Source: Rhizobium sp. Root708 (GTDB lineage: Bacteria > Pseudomonadota > Alphaproteobacteria > Rhizobiales > Rhizobiaceae). From it: DNA of 64,000 nt. The stretch's first letter is position 1. The number at the start of each line of letters is the position of its first letter. The notes beneath the pieces were generated by a model that saw only the letters and a program-made list of their open reading frames with translations, made no database searches and was not told where the DNA came from. Both the position numbers and the translations under genes were made by a program. The stretch lies in the NCBI RefSeq assembly GCF_001429725.1, contig NZ_LMHV01000041.1, positions 124,001-188,000 on the forward strand. The letters are read 5' to 3'. Of the stretch, positions 10,296 through 19,560 are shown in pieces.

Positions 10296-10559
10296 ATGAC
10301 GGAAACTCAGGAAGAGTGGATCAAAAAGCGCGCCTATGCGCTTTGGGAAGAAGAAGGTCGCCAAAGCGGCCGAGACCACATCCATTGGGAACAGGCCAAG
10401 CGGGAACGCGCGGCACTTGAAGGGTCGGCCGCCTCGGTCGACGGAAAAGAAGTGAAAAATCGCGCCAAGCGCGCTGCCAGCGCGCCCAAATCCAACGGCG
10501 CCGCGAAGGATGTTCCGAAGACCGAGGCAAAGCGCGGTTCGGTTCGAAAATCCGCCTGA
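10296..10559 (+). CDS. DUF2934 small hydrophilic protein
   Basis: An 87-residue protein. The first 40 residues contain the DUF2934 signature (WIKKRAYALWEEEGRQSGRD, then HWEQA), followed by a Lys/Ala-rich disordered tail with basic repeats such as NRAKRAA. The ATG at 10296 is used because a GGAGAT site precedes it. Such proteins are frequent in rhizobial genomes, and their function is unknown. It is followed by a compact inverted repeat. The adjacent small genes at 10762-11418 suggest a stress-type small-protein neighbourhood, which is inference. Confidence 0.75.
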   Translation: MTETQEEWIKKRAYALWEEEGRQSGRDHIHWEQAKRERAALEGSAASVDGKEVKNRAKRAASAPKSNGAAKDVPKTEAKRGSVRKSA

Positions 10560-10583
10560 CGCAGAAGATTTCTGTTCAGTTTC

Positions 10584-10605
10584 AAGGGCGCCCATGGGCG
10601 CCCTT
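10584..10605 (+). terminator. Inverted-repeat terminator after DUF2934 gene
   Basis: A near-perfect 10-bp palindromic stem (AAGGGCGCCC / GGGCGCCCTT) with a minimal loop lies 25 bases after the stop. It is followed by a weak T-containing tract, so termination is likely but not certain. Confidence 0.6.
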
Positions 10606-10761
10606 ACTTAACGCGTCATACGCCTGAAGCAATCGCTCACTATCGTTGTCATCGGCGCGTTCACGACATGATTCCAACTCACAGAAAATTCATCTCGGCT
10701 CGACCGGATGGAACAAAAATCGGGCTCGAATGTTTTCTGCGTGCATCGATGGAGGATCGTC

Positions 10762-10839
10762 ATGAACAGAAGCTATTTTGACGCCATTCTGGTTTCCCTG
10801 ATCGTCGCAGGTTGCTACCTGTTCATCGCCCCCGTGTGA
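10762..10839 (+). CDS. 25-residue single-pass membrane miniprotein
   Basis: A very short ORF reading MNRSYFDAILVSLIVAGCYL and ending FIAPV. A strong GGAGGA ribosome site sits six bases upstream (10751-10756). Almost the whole peptide is one hydrophobic helix. Its stop is followed seven bases later by the ATG of the next small ORF, which suggests coupled translation. Function is unknown. The good ribosome site and the coherent pair of membrane peptides are the reasons for calling it. Confidence 0.5.
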   Translation: MNRSYFDAILVSLIVAGCYLFIAPV

Positions 10840-10845
10840 GATGTA

Positions 10846-11019
10846 ATGTACCTCGTGGTTTTCGCCGCAATCTCCTATCTCATCCTTGCCATGATCCTCG
10901 TGATCGCGGTCGACAACATGGTCGGCCTTTTCTTCCGGGAAACGAGCCAGATTTCGGCGCAGCGCCTGTCGACGATCGCGCGCGTCATTGCCGTATCCCG
11001 CAAGTATTACCGCCGCTAG
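10846..11019 (+). CDS. 57-residue small membrane protein with basic tail
   Basis: This ORF starts almost directly after the preceding 25-codon gene. Residues 2-22 form a strongly hydrophobic helix (LVVFAAISYLILAMILVIAV). They are followed by an amphipathic stretch (GLFFRETSQISAQRLSTIAR) and a tail ending SRKYYRR, as expected for a protein inserted with a positively charged cytoplasmic C-terminus. No domain is recognised. Tight spacing to the preceding gene suggests one two-gene transcript. A competing longer ORF in another frame looks like a shadow. Confidence 0.5.
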   Translation: MYLVVFAAISYLILAMILVIAVDNMVGLFFRETSQISAQRLSTIARVIAVSRKYYRR

Positions 11020-11103
11020 ATTTCATCGTCTCCGTTGTGAAAAAGGGCTCGGAACCTTTCGCACGCCTCATCATTGACCTTCTTTCAACGAAAGGAGATC
11101 GAC

Positions 11104-11418
11104 ATGCCTAGAGGCGACAAATCCGCTTACACCGACAAGCAGAAACGCAAGGCCGAGCATATCGAGGAAGGCTACGAGGATCGCGGCGTTTCCACGAAGG
11201 AGGCCGAACGCCGCGCCTGGGCAACCGTGAACAAGGAAAGCGGCGGCGGCAACAAGTCCGGATCCGGCCGGGGCAAGGCCGACACACACGAGTCCTCCGA
11301 AAAGGGCGGGCGAAAAGGCGGAGCTGCCGCGGCGGCGCGTCCGGCAGCCGAACGTTCCGCATCCGCAAAGAAGGCCGCGGCCACGCGTAAGCGCAATGAG
11401 CAGCACGCGCATCACTGA
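11104..11418 (+). CDS. Small basic KGG/plasmid-stabilisation-type protein
   Basis: A 104-residue, highly charged protein. The N-terminal part (MPRGDKSAYTDKQKRKAEHI, then EEGYEDRGVSTKEAERRAWATVNK) is the conserved core of small rhizobial proteins often labelled plasmid stabilisation or stress proteins. The second half is low-complexity Gly/Ser/Lys/Ala with KGGRKGG repeats and a His-containing end. The ATG at 11104 has an AAGGAG site at about 11092-11097. It is predicted to be intrinsically disordered and nucleic-acid-binding-like in composition. The true function is unknown. Confidence 0.7.
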   Translation: MPRGDKSAYTDKQKRKAEHIEEGYEDRGVSTKEAERRAWATVNKESGGGNKSGSGRGKADTHESSEKGGRKGGAAAAARPAAERSASAKKAAATRKRNEQHAHH

Positions 11419-11461
11419 TGGCGGGTGAGAAACCAACGGAAGAACATCGGGAGGGATATCG

Positions 11462-12193
11462 ATGGCCTACGCGCTATATTATTGGGACGGCATTCAGGGG
11501 CGTGGCGAGTTCGTCCGTCTCGCGCTTGAAGAGGCCGGGGCTGAGTATATCGACATAGCAAGGCAATCGGGCCACGGCATGGGCACCGGCGCCATGCTTG
11601 AGCTCATGAAAAGCAAGCACGAGCCACACCTCCCGTTTGCGCCGCCCTTTCTGAAGGACGGCGACCTCATCATATCTCACGTCGCCAATATTCTCTTCTA
11701 TCTCGGTCCGAAGCTCGGTCTTGCGCCGGAGGACCAAAAGCTGCGCTACGTGGCCAACGGCTTGCAGCTGACGATCACCGACCTTGTCGCCGAGGTGCAC
11801 GACACGCACCATCCGATCGCAACGTCGCTTTACTACGAGGACCAGAAGGAGGAGGCGAAGGCTCGCTCCGCTGCGTTCATCAAGGAACGCATCCCGAAAT
11901 TCCTCGGCTATTTCGAGCAAGTGCTTCAGCAAAACCCGAGCGGCGCGGCACATGTCGTCGGCGATAAGCTCAGCCATGTCGATCTTTCACTGTTTCAGGT
12001 GATCGAGGGTTTGCGCTATGCTTTTCCAAAAGCGATGAAGATCTATGCGGCCGACTATCCGGGCTTGACAGCGCTGCACGACAATGTCGCCAAACGCCCG
12101 AACATTGCCGCCTATCTGCGTTCGGATCGCCGCCTCGCCTTCAATGAGGATGGAATCTTCCGCCACTATCCGGAGCTTGATCTCGTGCCATAG
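11462..12193 (+). CDS. Glutathione S-transferase
   Basis: A 243-residue GST-fold protein. The N-terminal thioredoxin-like half starts ALYYWDGIQGRGEFVRLALEE with a Tyr/Trp-rich active-site region and an IISHVANILFYL segment where glutathione usually binds. The C-terminal half is all-helical, with the GDKLSHVDLSLFQ N-capping motif typical of GSTs. It is similar in layout to sigma/mu-like GSTs. A GGAGGGATATC ribosome site precedes the start. It lies 95 bases upstream of an SDR gene in the same direction, but no pathway can be stated. Confidence 0.88.
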   Translation: MAYALYYWDGIQGRGEFVRLALEEAGAEYIDIARQSGHGMGTGAMLELMKSKHEPHLPFAPPFLKDGDLIISHVANILFYLGPKLGLAPEDQKLRYVANGLQLTITDLVAEVHDTHHPIATSLYYEDQKEEAKARSAAFIKERIPKFLGYFEQVLQQNPSGAAHVVGDKLSHVDLSLFQVIEGLRYAFPKAMKIYAADYPGLTALHDNVAKRPNIAAYLRSDRRLAFNEDGIFRHYPELDLVP

Positions 12194-12288
12194 CGGATAT
12201 GCCATTGCGGCGCGTCGATAGTGGCTGATAAGGTCTGACCAACTCGCCCTTACCCCGTCCCAACACATTCCTGGAGGCTATCGCTGCC

Positions 12289-13083
12289 ATGGCAAATCTT
12301 GCTCAATTGCTTGGATCCATCAAGATTCCGGATCTCGCCGGAAAATCAGTGCTGATCACCGGCGCCTCGACCGGTATCGGTGCGGCGCTTGCCCGCGCCT
12401 TTGCCGCGCAGGACATGAAGGTCGGCATTCACTACAATGCCAGCCGGGAGCCCGCCGAGGCGCTGGCTGAAGAAATCCGAGGGGCCGGCGGCACGGTACA
12501 CCTCATTCACGGCGACGTGTCGAAGGAGGGAGAGACGGAACGGGTGGTTGAGGAGACCGCCAGAACCTTCGGCCATCTCGACGGCCTGATCAACAACGCT
12601 GGCGGCATGCTCGGTCGCAAGCCCACAGCCGAATATACCGACGAGCATTACCTGAAGGTCATGGATCTGAACGCACGCTCGGTGCTCGCCGCGACACGCG
12701 CGGCCCATCCGTGGCTGAAGAAGCAGGGCGGCTTCATCATCAACACGACGTCGATTGCAGCGCGTAACGGCGGCGGTAATGGCGCCGTGCTCTATGCGGC
12801 ATCAAAGGGCTTCGTTTCGACCATCACGCGCGGTCAAGCCAAGGAGTTCGTTCCGGATCGCATCCGCGTGAATGCGGTGGCGCCTGGAGTCATCGGCACC
12901 CCGTTCCACGAGCGCTACACCAACGACGAACAAATGGAACTCCAGCGTAAATCCATCCCGATGGGCTTCGTCGGAACGCCGGAGGATTGCGTCGGGGCCT
13001 ATCTCTTCCTGGCGTCCCCAACGCTGTCAGGCTACGTTACTGGCCAGATCATCGAGGTCAATGGCGGCCAGCTGATGCCATAA
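12289..13083 (+). CDS. Short-chain dehydrogenase/reductase (classical SDR)
   Basis: A 264-residue Rossmann enzyme with all classical SDR motifs: TGASTGIG near residue 23 for cofactor binding, INNAGG, an active-site Ser in NTTSIAA, YAASK for the catalytic Tyr/Lys, and the C-terminal EVNGGQLMP found in FabG-like proteins. It should interconvert an alcohol and a carbonyl using NAD(P). The missing acidic residue after the glycine motif and a nearby YNAS favour NADP. Substrate is unknown. It ends at a strong bidirectional terminator shared with pcaF. Confidence 0.88.
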   Translation: MANLAQLLGSIKIPDLAGKSVLITGASTGIGAALARAFAAQDMKVGIHYNASREPAEALAEEIRGAGGTVHLIHGDVSKEGETERVVEETARTFGHLDGLINNAGGMLGRKPTAEYTDEHYLKVMDLNARSVLAATRAAHPWLKKQGGFIINTTSIAARNGGGNGAVLYAASKGFVSTITRGQAKEFVPDRIRVNAVAPGVIGTPFHERYTNDEQMELQRKSIPMGFVGTPEDCVGAYLFLASPTLSGYVTGQIIEVNGGQLMP

Positions 13084-13102
13084 GCACAGACTTTCGTTTG
13101 TG

Positions 13103-13133
13103 AAAACGGCGCGGACGATCTCCGCGCCGTTTT
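13103..13133. terminator. Bidirectional intrinsic terminator between SDR and pcaF
   Basis: A perfect 13-bp stem (AAAACGGCGCGGA / TCCGCGCCGTTTT) with a 5-base loop sits between two convergent genes. T-runs occur on both sides, so it can end transcription of the SDR rightward and of pcaIJF leftward. Confidence 0.85.
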
Positions 13134-13149
13134 CATTTTGCGGGGCAGG

Positions 13150-14355
<1,206 letters not shown>

Positions 14356-14356
14356 T

Positions 14357-15139
14357 TCAAGCGGCCTCCTTGTCGCCCTGATGGGCCTTCTTCGTGCGCG
14401 CGTTGATGTCGCGCAGCGTCGCAAGCTCCGTCTCGGTTGGAACGGGCGTCTCGATCACATGGTCGGCGAACCTGATCGCCCAGCCGCAGTTTTCGACAAT
14501 CTGCTCGCGGCTGACGCCATGATGGATCGACACGACCGTCAGCTCCTTCGTCACCGGATCGGGCTCGAGGATGCAGAGATCGGTGATGACCCGCGTCGGT
14601 CCCTTTGTTTTCATGCCGAGGCGCTCGCGATGATTGCCGCCTTCGCCGTGGCCCATGGAGGTGATGAAGGGCAGCTTTTCGACGAAGCCGCGCTTGGAGA
14701 GCGCCATGGTGATGAAGATCTGGCCGCAATTGCTGGCAATTTCCGGCGCACCGCCGCCGCCCGGCAGACGAACCTTCGGATGGTCGTATGGGCCGACGAC
14801 GGTGGTGTTCAGATTGGCGAACTTGTCGATCTGGGCGCCACCGAGAAAGCCGGTGGTGATGCGGCCGCCCTGCAGCCAGTAGCGGAACATTTCCGGCACC
14901 GAGACGGTAAACAGAGCGGTGTCGCAGAGTTCGCCGTCGCCGATCGAGAGCGGCAGCACATCGGGTTTCGTGCCGACGGTGCCGCTCTCATAGATCAGCG
15001 TCATGTCGGGCGCATGTGTGAGACGCGCAACGTTGCAGGCCGCCGACGGCGCGCCGATGCCGACGAAGCAGACATCTTCGTTGGTAAGGGCACGCGCGGC
15101 CGCGATGGTCATCATTTCAGTGGGGGTAAAATCGCTCAT
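14357..15139 (-). CDS. pcaJ: 3-oxoadipate CoA-transferase beta subunit
   Basis: A 260-residue small subunit of the class I CoA-transferase that moves CoA from succinyl-CoA to 3-oxoadipate. The catalytic Glu51 lies in the YESGTVG motif, and the oxyanion loop GGGGAPEIA is present. The start MSDFTPTEMM at 15139 is preferred over an in-frame upstream Met because it fits the family and clears the pcaI stop by 10 bases. It acts with PcaI as a cytoplasmic heterotetramer. The tail is longer than in acetoacetate transferases and ends AHQGDKEAA. Confidence 0.95.
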   Translation of the reverse strand: MSDFTPTEMMTIAAARALTNEDVCFVGIGAPSAACNVARLTHAPDMTLIYESGTVGTKPDVLPLSIGDGELCDTALFTVSVPEMFRYWLQGGRITTGFLGGAQIDKFANLNTTVVGPYDHPKVRLPGGGGAPEIASNCGQIFITMALSKRGFVEKLPFITSMGHGEGGNHRERLGMKTKGPTRVITDLCILEPDPVTKELTVVSIHHGVSREQIVENCGWAIRFADHVIETPVPTETELATLRDINARTKKAHQGDKEAA

Positions 15140-15149
15140 CCTGGCCTCC

Positions 15150-15998
15150 TCACGCAACCTTCTTCGCATGCCCGGCGAAATCATCCGGACCTGCCTGCAT
15201 GACGTTCTCGTCGATCCATTTCAGGAAGCTGTCACGATCGCGTGCGATCTCGTCCCAGGCGATATAGAAGGCATTCGAGCGCGGATAGTAACCCTGAGCG
15301 TAAGACGGAAAGGCACCGCCCGGAACCTCGGCGACGGCAGTCACGGCCCAGCTCGGAAGCACAACGGAATTCGGAGATGGCGGATCGAGTTCGTCGACGA
15401 TCTCCTCGACCGTGACGATCGATCGCTTGGCCGCAAGAACCGCCTCCTTCTGGACGCCGACAATGCCTTCAAGCAGCACGTTGCCCTTACGATCGGCGCG
15501 CAGCGCGTGGATGATCGTGACATCGGGGCGGATCGCCGGGACCGCAGCCAGCACCTCGCCGGTGAAAGGGCATGTCACCGACTTGATATTCGGGTTCACC
15601 TTCGGAAGATCGGCGCCGATGTAACCGCGCAATGCCGCGAACGGCAGGTTCGCGGCGCCCGCCTCATAGGCATTGGCCATCGCGGCATGGCTGTGTTCCT
15701 CGATCTCCAGCGGTCGCGGCCACTGGTTTTCCACGGCATCGCGAAAGCGGTGCAGCGAACCGACACCGGGATTGCCGCCCCAGGAGAATTTCATGCCACG
15801 AGCTGCACCTACGCCGATCAACTGATCGTAGAGGATATCCGGGGTCATGCGAATGAGGAAAAGATCCTTCTTGCCCTGACGGATCACTTCGTGACCGGCG
15901 GCATAGGGAATGAGATGGGTGAAGCCTTCCATGGCAACCGTGTCGCCATCCCTGACGTTTTCGGCAACGGCTTCCTTCAACGATACGATCTTCGCCAT
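15150..15998 (-). CDS. pcaI: 3-oxoadipate CoA-transferase alpha subunit
   Basis: A 282-residue large subunit of the succinyl-CoA:3-oxoadipate CoA-transferase. It starts MAKIVSLKEAVAENVRDGD with a GGGAGGCC ribosome site just upstream. It has the conserved EGFTHLIPYAAGHE stretch and the CoA-binding SWGGNPGVGS loop. First gene of pcaIJF. A PcaR-like operator lies about 90 bases upstream, consistent with induction by beta-ketoadipate through the IclR-family regulator found at 56901. Normally pcaR is close by; here it is 40 kb away. Confidence 0.95.
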   Translation of the reverse strand: MAKIVSLKEAVAENVRDGDTVAMEGFTHLIPYAAGHEVIRQGKKDLFLIRMTPDILYDQLIGVGAARGMKFSWGGNPGVGSLHRFRDAVENQWPRPLEIEEHSHAAMANAYEAGAANLPFAALRGYIGADLPKVNPNIKSVTCPFTGEVLAAVPAIRPDVTIIHALRADRKGNVLLEGIVGVQKEAVLAAKRSIVTVEEIVDELDPPSPNSVVLPSWAVTAVAEVPGGAFPSYAQGYYPRSNAFYIAWDEIARDRDSFLKWIDENVMQAGPDDFAGHAKKVA

Positions 15999-16086
15999 AT
16001 GGCCTCCCGCACTCTTCTGTCGAATGCGCGCCAATAAGCGCCAGTGCCGGCGTATGGTCAAATATTTTGTGCGTTATTTGATATTT

Positions 16087-16101
16087 GTTCGTATATCGCA
16101 C
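16087..16101. promoter_or_regulatory. Probable PcaR operator upstream of pcaI
   Basis: The 15-mer GTTCGTATATCGCAC matches the Pseudomonas putida PcaR-box consensus GTTCGATAATCGCAC, as I remember it, at 13 of 15 positions. It lies about 90 bases before the pcaI start. A GTGCG half-site in opposite orientation about 25 bases away adds partial dyad symmetry. It should be the site where IclR-type PcaR activates pcaIJF. Confidence 0.65.
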
Positions 16102-16303
16102 ATTGAAGCACTGAGTTTGCGGGCCAGCGAGCTGATCGCTTACCTTCGAACGACTGCTGGCTAGTTCACACGGGAATGAATGCGCCGTGACAGGCTCGCG
16201 GCAATTCCCACGGGAACCGTTCCGGCAAGCATCCTTCGCGCAGCAATCGCACCGGCTTTCCAGTTGTCGTTGGGTGTCTCGCTTTTTCGGCTATCTCATC
16301 AAG

Positions 16304-16341
16304 CGACTGGTCCGGCTCTCTTGCAGCAGCCGGACCAGTCG
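16304..16341 (-). terminator. Strong hairpin after the small secreted protein gene
   Basis: A perfect 14-bp stem (CGACTGGTCCGGCT / AGCCGGACCAGTCG) with a 10-base loop begins 6 bases beyond the stop of the leftward gene at 16347. There is no T-run, so it may act as a 3' stabiliser or a factor-assisted terminator. Confidence 0.55.
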
Positions 16342-16346
16342 ATTCG

Positions 16347-16703
16347 TTAGCGGATCCAGAAGGTCATGCTGCCGTCGGCGGCCTGCTCGACGTTGACCAC
16401 GTTGTCGACGGCGATGCCCTTGGAGGCAAGCTTCTCGGAAAGCGGCTTGTTGGACTTGATGGCGGCCTGGATGTGCTGGACACCTTCCGTGGTGCGCGGT
16501 GCTGCGGTATCCTCCGCGTCCGGCTGATCCTTCTGGTTCTGATAGTCGTTGAGATACTTGACGTCGAAGCCCTGGTCGAAAGTCGCCAGCGTCTTTTCGA
16601 TCTGCGGGCCGTCGTTCATCGCGAGGCTGTCGGCGTAGCTGGCGCTCGCGAAAGCAAGCGTGGAGAAAGCGGCAGCGATTGCGAAGCTTGAAATGCGGTT
16701 CAT
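16347..16703 (-). CDS. Small secreted protein of unknown function
   Basis: A 118-residue protein. A signal peptide (MNRISSFAIAAAFSTLAFAS, cleaved near SYA-DS) leaves a mature part of about 92 residues. The mature part contains an acidic, Gln-rich region (YLNDYQNQKDQPDAEDTAAP) and a C-terminal half that reads like a periplasmic beta-structured domain (IAVDNVVNVEQAADGSMTFWIR). The start at 16703 is supported by an AAAGGA ribosome site; the longer in-frame ORF is not. I do not recognise a family. It has a strong hairpin right after the stop. Confidence 0.65.
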   Translation of the reverse strand: MNRISSFAIAAAFSTLAFASASYADSLAMNDGPQIEKTLATFDQGFDVKYLNDYQNQKDQPDAEDTAAPRTTEGVQHIQAAIKSNKPLSEKLASKGIAVDNVVNVEQAADGSMTFWIR

Positions 16704-17095
16704 GGTTTTATCCTTTCGATCAAGGGCGCTGCGGGTTTCCGCCAGCGCTGCAAACAACGATGTTTATTCAGTCAACCGCTCTGTGGGCGGCTCGTAAAAC
16801 CTATGTTCCGGACGAGAGCGCTGAAATCATACTCAAGTGCTTTCGCGCCTATCCTTTGGTTTGGGGAGTTCATTTTCAGCGGTCTATTCAGCCGGCGACG
16901 ACGAGGCATCGATCGGCCTGCCGCGGCAAAATCGCGAACCTCATCGCTATTGGGGAAGGAGCCAAATCGGCCGGACCCAGGGAGTGACCGCTGACGCGTA
17001 AACCAATGGGTAGGCTTCCGATCCAACAGTATAGCATTGGGCCTTAGTGGAAGATGCCATGCTCTCGTTGTTCAAAACAAATCGAGAGAGTGGAC
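16704..17095. other. Intergenic region
   Basis: About 390 bases between a leftward secreted-protein gene and a rightward lipoprotein gene. It should contain two divergent promoters. Several overlapping ORFs exist in it, but none has a ribosome site or family resemblance. Codon use here does not look coding. Confidence 0.4.
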
Positions 17096-17545
17096 ATGAG
17101 ATCGAGGAAAGATTTTCGCAACATTATAGCAGCAACCGTTCTCACTCTGGGTGCAGTTCCCTTGATCGCTTCGTGCACGACAGTGGCAGACAAGGGCCAG
17201 AGCCGGGAGGATCGATTGGCGGCAGCGGGCTTCGTCGCACGCCCGGCCAATACACCCGAACGCGAAGCCATGTTGAAGCGGCTTCCGCCGAACAAACTCC
17301 TTATCCTGGCGCGTGGAAAGACCGTGAACTACGTGTATGCGGACCCGAAGAACTGCGACTGCCTCTATGTCGGATCATCGCAGGCCTATGGGCGCTATCA
17401 AAAGACGCGGATCCAGGAAAAGATCGCGAACCGGCAGTTGCAGGCGGCCCAGACTTACGCCGATACGAGCTGGGATTGGTCGAGATGGGGGTCCGACATC
17501 GCAAACTTCGACGGCCCTTTCGGACCGGACATTGATTGGTATTAA
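17096..17545 (+). CDS. Putative lipoprotein
   Basis: A 149-residue protein starting MRSRKDFRNIIAATVLTLGA. A lipobox LIASC at about residues 23-27 means it should be lipidated on Cys27 and held in the cell envelope. The mature part contains a CDCLYVG motif and a Trp-rich C-terminal segment (SWDWSRWGSDIANF). The start is chosen to give a normal lipoprotein leader; an in-frame ATG 42 bases upstream would displace it. No function is recognised. It converges on an SDR gene across a hairpin. Confidence 0.7.
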   Translation: MRSRKDFRNIIAATVLTLGAVPLIASCTTVADKGQSREDRLAAAGFVARPANTPEREAMLKRLPPNKLLILARGKTVNYVYADPKNCDCLYVGSSQAYGRYQKTRIQEKIANRQLQAAQTYADTSWDWSRWGSDIANFDGPFGPDIDWY

Positions 17546-17551
17546 CGACAT

Positions 17552-17584
17552 AGCGCTGGAAAGGATCTGATCCTATCCAGCGCT
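17552..17584. terminator. Hairpin between convergent lipoprotein and SDR genes
   Basis: An interrupted inverted repeat with outer stem AGCGCTGGA / TCCAGCGCT and inner stem AGGAT / ATCCT lies directly after the lipoprotein stop and before the end of the SDR. It is probably a shared terminator although it lacks a T-run. Confidence 0.5.
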
Positions 17585-17615
17585 CCGTTGCCGGCATTCC
17601 ATGCTGGCGGTGAAC

Positions 17616-18416
17616 TCAGTTCACGGACCGGACCGTGCCCCCGTCGACGCGGAGTGTCGCACCACTGATGTAGCCAGCGTGAACGCTCGCCAGATAGGTA
17701 ACCGCGCCGGCGATTTCCTCGGGGCGTCCCAATCGGCCAATGTCGTTCGGGACCATATCGTTCACACAACCACGTTCAATCTCATCCCAACTGTCACCCC
17801 AACCGTGGCTGGGGGCGATCTTCTCAAGCAGGTCCTTCACTGCGGGCACGAGAATGGCGCCGGGCGAAACGATGTTCGACGTTACGCCGGTATCCTTCAA
17901 CCGACGCGCCAGCGAAACCGCAAGATTATGACGAGCGGCAAGCGATGCTTCGTAGTCCGGCTGCATGGGAATGGGCTGGCTCGCCAGGCCTCCGCCGATC
18001 TGAATGACCCTGCCCCATCCACGTTTGACCATCGCCGGAACAAGCTGTTGAATCATGCGGACACCGGACAGCACGTTGATCTGATAGGTCTCTGCCCATA
18101 TGTCCGGTGTCGCTGAGTGCCAATCCAGATGATGGTAGTGACCGGCATTGTTGACGAGAATGTCGATGTCGCCGCCTGCCAATGCCTGATTGGCCACGGT
18201 ATCGGCGCCTTCATCGTTTGCGAGATCACCGATCGCAACGTCGGCCCGCCCGCCGGCTTCACGAATCTCCTTCGCCACCGCATTCGCGCGAGCCGCATCC
18301 CGACCATGAACGACGACCGCCGCTCCTTCAGCGGCAAGCATCTTTGCAGTTGCCTCGCCCAGTCCGGCGGACGAACCGGTGACAAGCGCTCTTTTCCCTG
18401 TGAGGTGCATATCCAT
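17616..18416 (-). CDS. SDR-family protein with replaced catalytic lysine
   Basis: A 266-residue Rossmann protein with TGSSAGLG (cofactor loop), NNAGH, and a C-terminal RVDGGTVRSVN. At the active site the usual Tyr-x-x-x-Lys reads YEASL, so the lysine is Leu; the upstream Ser position reads IQIGGGLAS. Some SDR subfamilies carry this pattern, so it may use another residue or have altered chemistry. It is divergent from a LysR regulator at 18503 with only 86 bases between, the classical layout in which the regulator controls the enzyme. Confidence 0.82.
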   Translation of the reverse strand: MDMHLTGKRALVTGSSAGLGEATAKMLAAEGAAVVVHGRDAARANAVAKEIREAGGRADVAIGDLANDEGADTVANQALAGGDIDILVNNAGHYHHLDWHSATPDIWAETYQINVLSGVRMIQQLVPAMVKRGWGRVIQIGGGLASQPIPMQPDYEASLAARHNLAVSLARRLKDTGVTSNIVSPGAILVPAVKDLLEKIAPSHGWGDSWDEIERGCVNDMVPNDIGRLGRPEEIAGAVTYLASVHAGYISGATLRVDGGTVRSVN

Positions 18417-18502
18417 TCAATTTCTCCACGGTAACACTCTTGGATACCGAAGAAGTAAGCGATATGAATTATCCTGTTTAGACTGCTCAATCGGGATGAG
18501 TT

Positions 18503-19420
18503 ATGCCGAAATTCCGTACAATTCAGTCGAGTGGTTTTACGGAACTAAGGGCTGCGATCACCGTGGCAGAGTGCCTTAGCTTTCGCGCCGCAGCAGACGC
18601 GCTTGGGATGTCGGCGACCGCACTCAGCAGCAACGTTCGCATGCTTGAAAATCGCCTCGGCATCCGCCTGTTCAACCGCACGACACGCAGCGTCTCACTG
18701 ACATCCGCCGGCGAGGAATTCATCCGCAGGGTGGCCCCGTCTCTCAACGAGATCGAGCGCGCCATGGACGCGGCCGGAAGCCACGGGACGACGCCGAGCG
18801 GCACTCTTCGCATCAACAGTTCGGTCACCGCGGCCCATGAGATCTTGTCGCCGCTATTGCGCGACTACCTCGGCAAATACCCTGATGTGCACGTGGAAGT
18901 GACGACCGAAACGCGTCTCGTCGACGTGGTCCTAGAAGGTTGCGATGTGGGTATCAGGCTCGCCGAGTCTATTCCGGCCGACATGGTCGCCGTGCCGCTC
19001 CCATTTAATCTCGATTTCTGCGTTGTCGGATCTCCCGAATATCTGGACAGCAACCCCGCTCCCCAAAAGCCCGCGGATCTGATCGACCACGCCTGCATAA
19101 AGGCAGCCATACCGAACGGGAGCACATATCGCTGGGAGTTCGAGGAGCAGGGACGAGCCCACGCGGTCGAAGTCCACGGCTCCCTGACGCTAGACGACCA
19201 AAATCTGATGCTGAAGGCAGCCCTTGACGGGATGGGCCTCGCCTACATTTCGAAGGCGGTTGCCCGGGAAGCAGTCGATCTGGGACGGCTCCGTTACGTC
19301 CTCGACGATTGGATGCCCAAACACTCACGTCTCTGTCTCTACTATCCCAGGAATCGAAATCCGTCGGCCGCTCTCAGGGCGTTGATCAGCCAAATCCGGG
19401 CTGAACCCGATCGTTCCTGA
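18503..19420 (+). CDS. LysR-family transcriptional regulator
   Basis: A 305-residue regulator. The N-terminal winged helix-turn-helix (about residues 15-75) includes FRAAADALGMSATALSSNVRML and the family hallmark RLFNRTTRSVSLT. A C-terminal co-inducer domain runs from about residue 95. It resembles the DmlR/CrgA-like group that controls neighbouring oxidoreductases. It is divergent from the SDR at 17616 and most likely binds in the 86-base gap. The effector is unknown. The regulator at 39579 belongs to the same group. Confidence 0.9.
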   Translation: MPKFRTIQSSGFTELRAAITVAECLSFRAAADALGMSATALSSNVRMLENRLGIRLFNRTTRSVSLTSAGEEFIRRVAPSLNEIERAMDAAGSHGTTPSGTLRINSSVTAAHEILSPLLRDYLGKYPDVHVEVTTETRLVDVVLEGCDVGIRLAESIPADMVAVPLPFNLDFCVVGSPEYLDSNPAPQKPADLIDHACIKAAIPNGSTYRWEFEEQGRAHAVEVHGSLTLDDQNLMLKAALDGMGLAYISKAVAREAVDLGRLRYVLDDWMPKHSRLCLYYPRNRNPSAALRALISQIRAEPDRS

Positions 19421-19560
19421 GTGCCCGATCAAGAAGTGGGGTACCGCGACTGCTTACAAATGAAACGCGTTACTCGCGTTCTGATGTCGACGCGACATAA
19501 GCTGGAAGCATCCTGTCTCGGCCGGGCTCTTGATGATGGCCGCGGACCAGGAGAACGCTT

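Noticed and set aside
10812-11111. A 99-codon ORF overlapping the small membrane proteins
   Set aside because: Arg/Pro-rich out-of-frame translation without a ribosome site; the in-frame pair of short membrane peptides explains the DNA better.
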